A stretch of 64,000 nt of DNA from Ostrinia nubilalis (lineage: Eukaryota; Arthropoda; Insecta; Lepidoptera; Crambidae), in NCBI RefSeq assembly GCF_963855985.1, contig NC_087105.1, positions 1,490,501 to 1,554,500 of the forward strand, given 5' to 3'. Position numbers and translations under genes: made by a program. The notes under the pieces are model-generated. The model saw only the letters and a program-made list of their open reading frames with translations. It had not been told where the DNA came from and ran no database searches. Below, one piece after another: positions 1 to 13,266 of this stretch. Position 1 is the stretch's first letter. Each line of letters opens with the position of its first letter.

Positions 1-2040
1 GGTGGCGACAAATACTGCGCGTTGATCAATGCGCGGCTGCGACGCCTCGATTGCGGCGATGCCACAGTTTCACGGTGGAATTGATTTAACGCGTTTTGGC
101 TTTTGTTGACCATTGTCGGATGAGCAAATGCAGACAATTTGCATGATTAGTCCGATATGAAAGACGGCAATTTCTTTAAGCTTTTGCTTTATTCTTTTCA
201 TATTTCAGAAGACTCACTTCGTTTATTGGATTCCATCCATGGATGTTGAATTTGAGTTACGAAGTTGTCCTTCGTTAAGTCAACTCAAATTCAAGAAAAT
301 AAAGTAAAACTGTGGATTATTAATTACATCATTCTTAGGTTTCAAAGGGTATATTTAAGTTTTATAAAAGTGATGGGTAAATTGGAATGTTTTTCAAAAA
401 CTATAAACTTGACATGCGTTTCACAGCACTATTCGGATAATTTTTCAAAGAGATACAAAGGCAACTATTTGTTCCATTCGTGTAAGGGTCTCCTCATCCA
501 GTCGTATAATTTCAGAGCTACATCTGAGAAGATTTGCGGCTTTGCGAGATTTGCTGAAGGGTGAATATTTGCTCGAAAGCCAGTGTGGCCGGCTGGTGAT
601 TGATCGGCGATACGAGCCGAATTCCAGGCTTAGGTTCCTGGCTTTCCCACGGGAAGATAAACAATCTTTTAAGCGTTTAAAGTTATCCCGGCAAGGAAAA
701 AATATTGCGAGGTTTTTATAAAGTTGACGAAGATTCGGAGCGGGCGCGTTGTGCGTTAGGAAGAGCGGAAAAACAATTACGATGTGGCTCTTTGTATAAA
801 GCATTAGTATCTTTTGTGGCTTTATTCTTGTATTTTGTATGGTTGCAAGTTGGAAAAAAGAAAGTACATACCCAACTTGGGCATGTACTTTCTTTTTTCC
901 ACTATCTACAAATTGCAATGAAATGTTTACGAAAAGTCTGTATTACAAGAAAATGCTCTGAACTCGATGTAATCTTAGACATAGATTTTAATACATAGAG
1001 TCCTGTGATTAGTTTAAACTTAAATTCAATCAATCTAGAGCTTTAATGTAAGCTTGATATTGCATCTAGTTTTCAGCTTAGTGTTTCAATTTGGCTATTG
1101 TTAAAAGAAAGTCAACCTCTCAACCAGTATCTGGGCACCATTTCTAAAGCACAGTCGTCCTGTTAACCTGAAGGTACCATTCCAAACTACCCTCAGTCCA
1201 TCGGATCCCAATCCAAAACAACAGAGCCGATCGTCACGTAGCAAATTCTTATAATCCGCGCGACAATAAATATTTTTCGGAATCCACGCGGCGCGGACGC
1301 GCATACAAACTGCCGCCAAGTGGCCGTAGGTGGCGCTGCGGGGTCATGTCCAGTTATGATTATAGAGTGAAAGATTGGAGGAATTGGTTGGGTGAGAAAG
1401 ACATGGCGATCTGAGGGCTTTCCCTCTTATTTTCCTTGGAAAATTGGACAAGATGCATTAAATGATGATTTGAAGGCAAGGGAATTGGACAAGACGCAAG
1501 ATGATGGCAAAAGAGCACAGAAATCAGAAATCAGAAATATTTATTTGCTTTTACATGGTTTTACAAATTTCACACGTCAACAATAATGAAGAAGAAGAAT
1601 ATTGATGATGATGACGACAATATTATTGACAACTTAGTGATCAGTTGATAGCAATGTTTGTGATTCTTAACTAATTTTATTGGAGTATCACTATTTTATG
1701 TAAATCAATACTTGCTAATTCAAATTACAGTTCATAACTAAATTAGAAATATCATTTGTGGCCACTGAACCTTGGCCGAAACTTTAAGCTTTATTCTGAA
1801 CAATATCTACGCAATCCTTCACATCGCGTAACTATCAAAACAAGTTCCAAGCTGTAAAATGTGTATTCCCGAATTCTTTTTCCTCAATACCACAATGGTG
1901 TAGTGACGTCAATAGAATTAGGGTTCCGTTTCAATTGTCGCAAGTGATTAATCTCCCGAAATCCAGCGAATAACACAAGGGAAAGCCTCATTTTAAGGCG
2001 CAGACCTAATCCTGGGACAGCTGAGGAAAGTCAGCCAGAT
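1..2040. other. non-coding stretch, no gene recognised
   Basis: No open frame here resembles a known protein. The frames present are short and several lack an ATG. The one distinct structure is the hairpin at 852-900. Base composition is AT-rich apart from a short CG-richer patch around 1140-1340. It is probably intronic or intergenic DNA. Confidence 0.5.
852..900. repeat. inverted repeat / hairpin
   Basis: Positions 852-869 (GGAAAAAAGAAAGTACAT) are perfectly complementary to 883-900. The 13-nt centre can itself pair as CCCA/TGGG, so the two arms and centre form a near-continuous stem. A short GCAA/TTGC match outside the arms may extend it. It could be a MITE remnant or a pre-miRNA-like foldback. 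The purine/pyrimidine-rich low-complexity arms favour a MITE remnant. Confidence 0.7.
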
Positions 2041-2200
2041 CATTCAAAATCAAATTCAAAACGTTTATTGCATGTCACATTACAATTTATATGTTGTTGC
2101 AAAATAGAGGTATACATGTGACGCCATGAAAGGGCACAGCAAAACATCATTCCGGAAGAGCTTCTCATTTCATATCTATCCATCCCAAAGCTTCAATGAT
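2041..2200 (-). mobile_element. LINE 3' tail fragment (minus strand)
   Basis: On the minus strand the segment reads '...GACATGCAATAAACG' followed by TTTTGAATTTGATTTTGAATG. That is an AATAAA-like signal followed by a simple (GATTTTGAATTT)-type repeat, a common form for 3' ends of non-LTR retrotransposons in Lepidoptera. No coding remnant is recognisable beside it. The upper boundary is approximate. Confidence 0.4.
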
Positions 2201-2204
2201 TGGC

Positions 2205-3284
2205 ATGATACTGAAAATTCAGTGCAATTAAGTTTTTACAACCATTATTTTTCCTTAGGTTAATTACATTTATTTGTGCTGAAAATACTACACTTTACAC
2301 ATTTCCAAACTCGACCAACGTCTTGAGAAACATGCCTAGAGCTAGAGACATACTTTAGGGCCTCTAAAGTTTAGGCCCTCACACATAGGTTTTATAATTT
2401 TAGCACAAAAGTACCTACTGTAATTTTGTACATGCCACAGGTTACAAAAGTAGTACCTGACGTATATGACCATGTACCCCAATGACCTGTCTGTTCTCCA
2501 CCGGCTAGGGTCCGGCGCGGGAGTGCGACGTCTCCCAACCTTGCGCATTGTGCAACAAGCGGGCTAATTGCGATGCCGATGGTTCATTCGAATGATCGGG
2601 GGGAATAAATCGATATTTAACCTCGAGTGCTGTGACTAATTTGTGAGTACTTTTTGCAAATTTGAAAATGTATTGTTGATGTTTTAGGGTCTGATTATTG
2701 TGCCGATCACTTCTTTAATTGTTTTAGAAAGTAAATTTTCAAAAAAGCATTACCCTCCTTCTAGCGCAGTCAGGTAAATATTGTAACTGTATTAATGCAC
2801 TTAGACTGTCTCACAGAAACATACATAAAAATCTTCTGTTTCTCTGTCTCTTTTCTCTCTCTCACTCTTATGAGAGCAGATTATAAGATCCATGACTGTG
2901 TAAAAATACTTGTGTTCTTCATGCGATCATTTATTCCAAACTCACAACTCCACTCCACTCTCGTAAACATTTTCACAACCAACTCCATCCAAAGCCGATA
3001 TTTAATCAAAACATATTATCTGTCACAATATTCCGTTGACCCTGTCGATTGGAGTGACTCCTGCACATGGTGCCTAATTGCAAGGACCGTTTCTAATAAA
3101 AGGGGGCCGTAGTGACGAATGGCACGGGGGCCCTATGTGAAGATCTGTATTTGAGAGGCGAAAACTGCAATGGGGCTTTTAATGAGGTGGCCGAGTTTCA
3201 TTTTCTAAAACTTATAAATTATGCAGAATGAAAGTAATATGATGAAGATAACATTTTTGCTGTTGATAGTTGTTCTAACGCTTA
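2205..3284. other. non-coding stretch, nothing specific
   Basis: AT-rich sequence without a recognisable exon, RNA gene or repeat. The 105-codon frame at 2795-3112 has a lepidopteran-intron-like composition and no domain that I can identify. Confidence 0.4.
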
Positions 3285-3389
3285 GGCTGAGTTGCACCAC
3301 CAACCGTAACAATAACCGGTGCTTTTTGTATGGAGTTTGAAAGATTTTTGACGTTTGTCAAAGTTAAAGTAAGATGGTGCAACCCAGCC
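3285..3389. mobile_element. PIF/Harbinger-like MITE, copy 1
   Basis: A 105-bp element with 15-bp terminal inverted repeats, GGCTGAGTTGCACCA at the left and TGGTGCAACCCAGCC at the right (one mismatch), flanked by TTA on both sides. A 3-bp TTA duplication and GG-starting ends are typical of PIF/Harbinger transposons. It is far too short to code for a transposase. Three related copies lie at 5358, 21753 and 23951. Confidence 0.8.
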
Positions 3390-5357
3390 TTAGTAGTGAA
3401 TACCTTCGTTCAAAGTTTTGGGTAGTTATTGAGTTTTTGAAATTTGTATTGTTTAGTTTTAAAGAAAAGCTAGGAAAGCTCTTGAAAAGCTTTATAGTTT
3501 ACTCCTAACTTACACCTTGAAGTACCCGCGAATTAAGACACAAATCAATAATTTGTTACCGCCTCATGCGACCACTGAGGGTTTGACGGGATAATAATAT
3601 TATTTCATAAAAAAAAATGAGGTAGATTTTATTCTGAGCTCTATTTCTACCTTAGATTAAGGCTTCCACGCCACCAATCTCAGTATTTACCATATATCTG
3701 CCGAAATTAATATCATCAGCAAATCCCCTTCACGTAACGCTAGGTACGAGTGCGAATGAACAATAAAGTGCGCACTAATTGTGCGCGGCATAAATCGGCA
3801 GTAAACATCGGCGCAGATGGCGTCGAACCTTGCGTTGTGGGGGCGCACGCGCAGCGGGTGCATGCGCGAGAGCGGGTTTGAGTTGTAGTGATAGGAGCTA
3901 GCGGGTTACGGGAATAATTAGTTTCTGTGTAGCCAGCTCTAGAAAGAAAAATTAGTGACAAAAGAATCTAAACCTTTTTACAGGAAAACGTCCAAGCAAA
4001 GCCATTACCGAGTTATAACTGTCACGTTTTTTCACTTTGTCTTGGGGAGGCTGGTCTCTGAAAAATTTGCTGCATCCAAGGGATTTGATACAGACCGATC
4101 GTAAAACAATTCAACCAGTGAAGGCCAAGTTTCTTTCAGATGAAAGTTTTTGATAGTGAGTTTATTTTTACTCGCTATAAAATATAACTGAAATCTAAGT
4201 TTCAGTTTTCAGTTTATTGAACCACAAAAACCAAATGATCATATCATCAGATTTTTTATTTTGGTCTGGAGATCTCTGTCTGCTGTCAATTCGAGTTTTA
4301 TAGTCTGAAGATTTCAGCAGTCTGTAGAACATGCCAATGCCAAATCGCCTAACGCTTAATGCATCTTCTCAGACTCCTCCGCTCGTACCGAGGCCCCACC
4401 CCAAGACAGGGTCGCGGATAACATGCAATTGCGATAATAGGTCGCCCGCGCCATGTTGCGCTGATTGCCGCGTGCGGGCCGAATTTATTTCCTATTAAAT
4501 ATGGTCGGCAAGGGTTGATGGGAGGTGCGAAGGCCCTTATTTATGGCGCAAGTGTGTCCAAATGTTGACAGCTATATTGAATTTCGTGATAATTATTAAT
4601 AGGTCTAATTATGAAGCTGTTGAGGCCGAAATAGAGGAACCAGTTTGCGAAATGCTGAGACTAAAATGAATTTGACTAGGATTAGATCTATTGTTCCATG
4701 ACTGTATTAGCAGTTACCCAATATCGAATACAAAATAATTTTGACTATTGAAAGGACATAATAAGTTAGATAAATACATTTCTCAGATATCTGCTTTGAT
4801 TTCTGTTTGATTGACTTGCATGCTGAAAAGGACAAAAACGAAATCCTTGCTACTTCTAAGTACCTACTTTACAGCATAATTTGATAATTATGATTTTAAA
4901 CTATCGCGTTCCATTTCAACTAAAGTTGCGACCCGTGTTTCACTATTAATGTACTTTGATAAAACAAAAACATTTTGCAATTTTATTCAGCACATAAAAA
5001 AGAGGGTTTTGAGAAAAAGTACAAATTTTTGAAATACAAACCTACCTATCTCAGAACATGTCTGACACCAGAGTACCAGAGCGCAATGAGTTCTCGCTAG
5101 TGACCGCTAATGAGCGCGACAGCAGCGCCGCGGCTGCTGCGGCGGGCGTGCGAACTAATTTGCCGATGATGGATGACGGTGACGCTGTGTGCACGTACTG
5201 GTGTCTTATGTGGCCCTGGTATTTACTTGGGACTAATTGCTCATTTTGTACATTTTGTAATTATTATTCTCTTAATGAAGTAGACGAAATTTACAAACAT
5301 TATTCGAGCAACTTCAAAAATCACTATTTTCAGTAAATATTTCTAAGAACGTTGAAC
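3390..5357. other. non-coding stretch, no gene recognised
   Basis: No supported coding or RNA gene. CG-rich patches occur near 3770-3860 and 4370-4480 within AT-rich DNA. The ATG frame at 5058-5336 has a short Ala run, but no homology I can name, and ends next to a MITE. I treat it as chance. Confidence 0.4.
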
Positions 5358-5476
5358 GGCTGAGTTGGACCACCTAACTCTGACCGTAACTATAACGATA
5401 ACCGGTGTTTTTGTATGGAGTTTGACAGATTTTTGACGTATGTCAAAGTTAAAGTAAGAGATGGTGCAACCCAGCC
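5358..5476. mobile_element. PIF/Harbinger-like MITE, copy 2
   Basis: This shares the full layout of the copy at 3285: a GGCTGAGTTG... start, internal AACCGGTGTTTTTGTATGG and TTTTTGACGTATGTCAAAG blocks, and a TGGTGCAACCCAGCC end. The left terminus has drifted and the TTA duplication is no longer visible, so this copy is older than copy 1. Confidence 0.75.
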
Positions 5477-8400
5477 TAAATGTCGTATTAAGTACATATT
5501 ATTTAAAAACAGACATTCTTCGAGTATTAGTTTTTTGACGAATAATATTTGGAAGGCCTTCCTAATGTTGTTGCTTCCAAAAATACCACTTCTGCTTTTT
5601 GTTGGCTGGAGATCCGAATACTTTGTATAAACATCGGCAATAACAATAAATACAAGTGAAAGCGCCCGTGTTTGTTTACACGTCCAGGGCGCGTCAAAAT
5701 CCAATACTCGAACGCAAACAATGCATCAGAGAATCGAACACAATCGAGAAATGTATAAATAAAATGTGAATGAATATACACCTACGTCAATGCAAAGGAT
5801 AGTGTGTAGGTTTCAACTTTTAGAGTACCTATTTTGTAATGTCATTTGGAAGACTGGATTTTGTTTCCAAGGGGTTTAGAGCCATCTACTTTTTTACGCT
5901 TCCATTTTCAAGCTTCCAAAATATAAAAAAAACAACACGAGGTCAAATACACGTGTAACCTATTTTCATCAATTTATTTTTTTAGCGAACGCATCGCACC
6001 GAGTAACGCCCAATCCGTCAAAAGGGTGCGTTTAAAAAATAAATTGTCAAAGAAAGCGCGGGACCCCACTAGCGCCGCGGTGTCGGGTGGCCGAATCCCG
6101 TTACACCATTTGTCACATTAATGACGTAGGATCAGAATCTAAGCACCTGACAGGCGGTGACATCACACTTGACATCTCTGTCCGGCACTTTATTTTGTTG
6201 AAAAATCCTTCATGCTCTCCTGGCATTTAAATCTAGACTTACATGACCGTTTTGAGATATTTAGGCCCTACTAACGGCTACTTTCAGTTATGGAATTTCA
6301 AATTAAAACGCGGTTTTGACAAATAAGCCAAAAATAAGTTTCATCCTTGAATTTGTCTAACGCCCGTATTCACAAACATTACTATGAGGTCTCACAATGT
6401 GCGTGGACGCACAGGGTGACACACGAACCAATAACAGAGCTCAATTCAACGCAGTGCGTTCGATTTTCTGCTTTACTAAAGCAAGCATCGTTTGTGAAAA
6501 CGATTAATGTGATGTTTTCATTAAGTACATATCATAGAAATTCCTGTGTACCTATTAGTAAATATGAAGGTTTTTGTCTATTCTTGATAACCTTTTAAGT
6601 TTTGAGAGATGCTACGCTACACCCACAGAAATAATGTGGAAGACAAACATCGATCGAGGGCGCTGTCGTCCTCCGCCATTTTGATGCATTATTTTAATGG
6701 AGCCCCGATAGTGGACGCACCTGCTGACGTAATCTACGGCGCTCGCAGTTACTGCAACTTATGATAAAATACGCTTTGCTAAATTTTGACGTAACTAACG
6801 GGAGACTTTTAAAGTTGTGACTCCTTTGTCTGTTATAAGTGCTTGTTACTTCTTAAGCTTAGGAAGAAGCTGGAACTGTAGAGTTGAATGAAGAAACTTA
6901 AAGGTTTTTAAATACTACGAAACGGCCAATAGCTTAACTTAGTTTTTTACTGATCTAAATAGTAACATCCTTTAGTTCGGATATTTTCCGTTATTATAAC
7001 TATGTAAGTAACTAGGTATAGTTGACACATGTAGAGAAAAATAGTACGTTTTATTTCTAAATAGTTCTAGAAATCTAATCGTAAATGAAACTGTCCAGTG
7101 TCCAGTTGGACTAATGAGTTTATTGCCGAGATGGCCCGATAGCGCATGACATGTCGTCAACATAAATCAACGAGTAATTAAGCTTTTTAAATGACTCAAA
7201 GATTTATGACACAGATTTGTAACGATTTGTTGAATGTAACGTAAAGGTAGAGCCGGCTTTTTGGATATTTCGATCCTTATATTGAGGTTAGTTGGTTACT
7301 ACATAAATGATCGTATCCATTTACAAACCAGCTACGATTTTTTGAATTGCTCAAAGTACTTTTTAATCGTGTGAATCATCTATAGACAATTTACCGTTCC
7401 CAACAGCGCCGAGCAATAAACATTTGAATAAAAACTCCGACTTCTGACTTTCACTATCGAGGAATATTGATGATTTTATTATCTATCGTACAGAGACAAA
7501 TGCCAGCGAAGAATTACCATACGCTCCGAACGAAAATTTGTCTAACTACTCTATTGTCGCTGGCAGCGGGCATGAAATCATAACGAATAGATTTCCCGCT
7601 CGATAGCTGTATCGCAGAGACAAAAGCCAACATAAATAAAAGGATGGTTAAAATTTTAAGGGCCGCTCGGGTTCGGCCGAGGCCATTAGAGGCCCTTACC
7701 GCGTAACGAATGTGTCTCGCGGAGATGCCGCCCGAGATCGGACAATTGTTACTGGCCAGCGTGAAATCCGCAATAGCGAAATGGAAAAAAATAACATTCA
7801 TTTTTCGAACTCACCATCACGCCAACCCATCTGGGATTCCACTTTTGAATTTTCGAATTTTGTCTTCTAATATGCAAATCATTTTGACATTTCATTTTTT
7901 AAACACGCGTGAATGGCGCTGCGTCATTTCCATTTTCAAATTATTATTTTTCCTATACCAATTTAATATGCAAATGGATGAGAAACTTCTAATGCTCACT
8001 CCGATGCTACTCGTATATTAGTAAACGGTCTAAAATACGATTTTATCTCATAATGAAATGTTAAGCTTGACACTTATTAATTGTTTTACCGTTGTATAAC
8101 ATTTTAACGACGATGATGTCCGTTTTTTCTTATTGATTACATCGACGGCCAACCAGTTCTGTGACAAGTGATGGCATTTAAATAATCTGTGCATATAAAT
8201 CAGCCAGACAAGGAATTGGGTATTTTTTAGAAATAAACAAAATTGTTTTGGTGGTATTTTGTTTAGATATTCATGTCTTATTCAACGCGTGAATTCATTC
8301 ATTTCCAATAAATGTCAATTAATGCAATTTATGTTAATTTTTATACGAGCATCAATTAGATTAAGCAAATATTTGTATTAAGTCAATTAACTGTACATAA
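5477..8400. other. non-coding stretch, no gene recognised
   Basis: No exon, RNA gene or repeat identified. The overlapping frames at 7514-8021 on both strands have no recognisable domain. The 7540-7760 part is CG-richer than its surroundings and could be conserved non-coding DNA. Confidence 0.4.
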
Positions 8401-10330
8401 ATTGCGAAATGTGTGCATAAGACGTGTTTATCATGCGCCGCTGTCCGCGGTGGCTGGACGTTACTGGATTAATGGGCGCTGGCCGATCCGCGATTGCTTG
8501 TAACGGAACGCGGGCGGATGTGACCGCGCGTCTTGCTGTCACAATTAATTTCCGGTCGCGTTGAAATTGGCGCGAAAACTGTCGCGGGCGGGGGCGGGGC
8601 GGGCAGCGCCACCGCGGCGGGAATTTTAATTACGCACTCGTATTCCGAATACCAATGTCGTCTTGTTTAAATTAAATATAAATTATTCGCTCCTAGGCCC
8701 CGCTGCTCTCCTGGTATTGCGAATTGCGTTGAATAAACAACAGTTGGATTTTAATTAGTGAGCTTTTCTGGTGTTTTCGGGATTTTAATTCACCTACAGA
8801 GTTTAGCTGGAAATTTGTTGTTTCAAGGCGTTTTAGTATTGGATTTTGTTACATTACTTACAGAAATCCCAATGAAAAATACTAGCAAGACGGATAGCAG
8901 CATCAAAGTTGCTAATTCTATAATAAAACTCCGCTCAAAGTGTAACGTAATTAGAGGGGCGCGGACGGGTGCACTTCTTGCGGCATTTAACAAACTTTGA
9001 TAAAAAGATTAAGTATGACAGTTTGAAATATAGCCGCAGTCGGAGGAAAAAATAACAGTGCAAAAGTTTGTCGGGCTCCATTGTTGGGTAGCCGGTTAAT
9101 TTCGCTGGAAAGAAGCGGGCGCAGGTGTCCCCGCGCTGTATTAATTCCAGCGCCTCTAATGCCTACGTATGACTGCGCAGCTGGGCGCGACTTCGGAACA
9201 AATCCGAACGGCATTATGACGTCTCCCGTGACAGGCACACTCTAAATTATTGCCCCCACAATTAACATAATTATTTCGAAAGAAACGCAACTAGATCGTA
9301 GTAAAGATACGCGGAGCAATTAAGACGTATATTTGCATAGTGACGCCGCCGTGTGACAGAGCCTTCGCCATTTTGGTTTTTATCTCGGAGATGTCGCTTA
9401 TCATTTTCTTAGAATATAACGAGCGGGCGCCATTAGCCACGTAATGTTTTTGCTTTATCTCCCATCTCGTTATTCCAGTTGAAGACGGAGTTATGAACCC
9501 GCATCGGGCGCGAGGCGTCAAAACGCTCTTGATTACCGTTTTGGCGTTTTTTGTTAACGGCCTGTAGTGCAAGTGTTGCCAGCCCGGTATCGCTATAAAT
9601 GTCTATTTTAATTGGCCCGTACGCCTTTTATTGCCTTATTAATATGCTAAGTAACCATTATTTTATTACGCCTAAACGTAAACGGTGTAACACGGCCCCG
9701 GAATGGTCCAGTAATTCGTAATAATTACTCGCTTATAAACACCGAGCTTCAATTTCCCCCGTATAAACAGAGCGGCGTAACCATAGAGATTACAAGTTAA
9801 CTTTTCCGATCACAACGCCATAGACAAAGGCTTAAATTATACACGGGTGGATTGGCAGAGACGGATTTACCCTTTCACAATCACGCGGGAGGGTGACAAA
9901 TGGTTGTCTGTTATTCTGTTTACACGTCCGTGGTTTATATTCATTCGAAAGCAAATCCGGTTATAGTAATTGCGGAATAAAAGGTGAATTAGTTGGGCAG
10001 ATAACCGGGCGAGTACCAGGCGATCAGATGTCGTAGGTGGTGGGGGAGCGTCGTAATTCAAAACAAGGAGGCCGCTGATAAGAAAGTTTCATTACCCGAA
10101 TTTAAAACCAGGCTTAATCAGGTTTATGGGGGTCCCGGCATCGGGACGGGAGTCCACCTGTGTGTTTAGGCGCGGATTACTTTGCGAAATTTCGTTTGTA
10201 TTGGTTATGAGATTAATTTCGCGCCGCCGGTTGAATTACGGCTCTAATTACAGCCTCGCTGTCGAGCGGTAGTTTATTTCTGCGTTTCTAAAGGTTGGAT
10301 TATTACGGAGAAGGTGAACTGTAAACATAT
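8400..10330. other. CpG-rich, TE-free non-coding stretch
   Basis: This part is markedly richer in CG dinucleotides than its neighbours (for example 8430-8650, 9050-9250 and 10020-10290), contains no transposon ends, and has no long ATG frame with a recognisable domain. The texture resembles intronic regulatory DNA around developmental genes in insects. This is an inference from composition only. Confidence 0.4.
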
Positions 10331-11344
10331 AGCGACATTTCGGTGGGCTTATCTACATCTAAATCGCTTCAGTAAAGCGAATGGAAGCAGCAATTTTGTT
10401 TATTTCGGCGCTTTGAGTAGTATGTTGCGTATGTGTTTATCTTAATGCCAAATAATAGTTTTGAAACATACGAAGTAGAAACAAAAGTAGTCGTATGTAG
10501 ACTGCCTAGAAACTATACTATTTTCAAGTGACATGCTAAAGCTATGAAATGCAAATTAAGAGTTATTATCATGAAGTTAGGCTCTAATTTGTAATAATAT
10601 TAAAAGGTTCATTGGTATATCATCCATAAAACCTACATCTTTATTTTCGGCCTAACTATCCGTGATAATAAGACACGCCTAACGCTAACTAATTACACGT
10701 TTTAAGTGTATTTTTGCAACTCTCCACGCGGTCTTAATTCCATTGTTAGTGAGATTGTGTGCGCGGGGCGGCCTAACCCCTTCTTTGACAAACGGCCAAT
10801 TACCCGCCCGTCCCTTCTGTTAGCTTGTTGCCTATTTTGAATTGCTTTTGCTTTTTCGTTTAGATTAATATCTAAATAGGATAGATACGGATCCTGCTTA
10901 GGTATTTACGTTGTTTTTAAACGTAAATTTCGGCGGAACAATGGCGAAAAAAGGGATCTACCGTCCATTGTTTAGGATCTTTGGTATTCTTTGTTTGCGG
11001 TTATGAAGTCTTGGAAGCGATTAGGTTAATTAGCAAGGATCAATTAAAGGGCATTCAATGGAAAACGGAAGATTACAGATCCATTTTTGTTCGAAGACAA
11101 TAGTAATTAGAATGTTAGCACGTCCTGATTGCGGCCTGATGACTTTATGAAGACTATTACTGTGGGTTCTCACAAATGGTAATTTTTATTAGGTGCTCAG
11201 TTTTAATGAACGTTTAGTGTACTTGTAGTATTGTAAGCAAGATAATTGTGTTTTATGGTGTATAAAATGCGAGTAAATACTTATTTTAATAGTTTTAAAA
11301 TTTTACGAAACTAAAATGCAACTTCTTAGTCAGTCTTTGTGTAT
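10331..11344. other. non-coding stretch, nothing specific
   Basis: AT-rich DNA leading into the LINE fragment at 11345. No exon, RNA gene or repeat end was seen. Confidence 0.4.
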
Positions 11345-13266
11345 ACTTTGATGATATATAATATAACGTGCGCTAACAGTGTGAAGTTCTTGGGTATCAT
11401 CATGGATACAAAATTCACATGGAAAGACCAAATAGATAGTGTCTTCGAAAGAGTAAATAAGTTTGTGTTTGCTCTATACCGCCTGACAAAAATAGCAAGT
11501 AAAAAGACGGCTATCACCGCATACTTCGCTTATGTAGAATCTGCGATTAGGTATGGGATCATAACCTGGGGTAACGGTACCAATATAAATAAAGTATTTG
11601 TTGCACAAAAAAGATGCATACGAGCCATTTGTAACATAGCACCGGACGTTTCTTGTAGACCTTTCTTTAAGTCGTTGAACATTTTGCCGCTTCCGTGTAT
11701 CTATACAGTGTGAGTCACGTTAAAGTGTACATATGAATTAAGGTGAAAGTAGACCTATTTTTATCGACAAAAAAGAGGTCAAAAAATTTTTGAGATTTTT
11801 TTTAAATTTTTTACAGATTTTTTTTTCTTTCAATTACTTATTGTAAAGAAATCGTAATAACTTTTAAACTAAGCGGTATATCTTGATAAAATAAAAACAG
11901 TAATAATGCTAAATAACAGGCTATACTAAAAAAATACATAAAATATACAAAAAATGACAACAAATAATAAAAAATGATACTTTTTGAAAAAAATCTGCTT
12001 TTAAATTCGTGTTTTTTTGGTTATTTGATAAATTTTTCCAAAAAATGCCCCTATAACATGTGGTTTTTATTACTTTGTATTGTTCTCTATCGTATTACCT
12101 TCGTAAAACCTAAAATTGCATGTCTCTATCCCTATCACAACATTTGCTATGATCGTTTGAACAAAGGCCTGCCACAACATTATTCTCCGCTACAGGTAGA
12201 GACAATTTTAATTTTAACTAAAATGCTTATTTTACTTCGAAATATTTTGTTTTTATTTGAAATCTAACTTGTCTTTATCAAAATTACAAATCTAGAGCCA
12301 TTTTCAGTTTCGTTGTTAACGAAGCGTTGAATGGCGCGCCCGGAGAGGCTTAGTTCAAACGATCATTGCAAACGTTGTGATAGGGATAGAGACATGCAAT
12401 TTTAGGTTTTACGAAGGTAATACGATAGAGAATAATACAAAGTAATAAAAACCACCGGTTATAGGGGCATTTTTTGGAGAAATTTATCAAATAACCAAAA
12501 AAACACGAATTTAAAAGCAGATTTTTTTCAAAAAGTATCATTTTTTATTATTTGTTGGCCTTTTTTGTGTATTTTATGTATTTTTTTAGTATCGCCCGTT
12601 ATTTAGCATTATTACTGTTTTTATTTTATTAGGATATACCGCTTAGTTTAAAAGTTATTACGTTTTCTTTACAATAAGTAATTTGAAGAAAAAAAATTCT
12701 ATAAAAAATTAAAAAAAAATCTCATAAAATTTTTGACCTCTTTTTTGTCGATAAAAATAGGTCTAGTTTTATCTATTTTCATATGTACACTTTAACGTGA
12801 CTCACACTGTATATTAGAAATGGGAAAATTTGTAAAACAAAATATACACTTGTTTCAACAGTCAAAAGACAAAACGAGCCGAAGTTTGAGAAACCCCAAC
12901 AAGCTTACTTTAGAAATTTTACCAAAAACGATCCGGTTTAATAATAATGGTTATGTGATGGCCATTAAAATATTTAACAAGATTCCTGAGAGAATAAAGT
13001 TACTCCCTTTTAATAGATTTCGAATGGAGTTGAGGAAGTGGCTAATAGAGGAATGTTTTTACTCCATAGGAGATTTTCTTAAAAATAAGACATTATAATA
13101 AAATAAATTATAATTTTAATTAATTAATGTAGGACAAAATTTAAAATTTGCATGCTGTAATTAAGTATGGCTAAATAGGCATAAGTACAATAACTTAAAA
13201 ATGTAATAACACCCACTTTGTGAAACCCTATTTAATGCAAATAAATTATATTTGATTTGATTTGAT
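11345..13266 (+). pseudogene. 5'-truncated Jockey-like LINE (reverse transcriptase C-terminus), split by a foldback insertion
   Basis: Two open segments belong to the same non-LTR reverse transcriptase. The first (about 11345-11705) encodes the thumb/C-terminal part, with VKFLGIIMDTKFTWKDQID, RYGIITWGN and AQKRCIRAIC. The second (12816-13098) encodes the last ~90 residues, containing MGKFVKQN and a KIFNKIPERIK segment. They are separated by the 1,104-bp insertion at 11706-12809. Removing it with one TA copy puts both segments in a single frame. The tail follows at 13099-13266 and ends in AATAAATTATA plus three TTTGA units, a normal LINE 3' end. The endonuclease, the catalytic reverse-transcriptase motifs and ORF1 are all missing, so the copy is dead. 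The Jockey-group assignment rests on the C-terminal motifs only. Confidence 0.8.
11706..12809. mobile_element. foldback (long inverted repeat) DNA element, TA target site
   Basis: The outer ends are CAGTGTGAGTCACGTTAAAG and its reverse complement. The inverted arms run 11706-12162 and 12353-12809, 457 bp each and nearly identical, with a 190-bp spacer. TA lies on both sides (11704-11705 and 12810-12811), as for Tc1/mariner-type insertions, and the flanking LINE frame confirms a 2-bp duplication. The arms read as almost the same 60-odd-residue translation in opposite directions simply because they are inverted copies. No transposase is present, so the element is non-autonomous. A transcript across it would fold into a dsRNA hairpin of about 450 bp. 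Confidence 0.9.
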
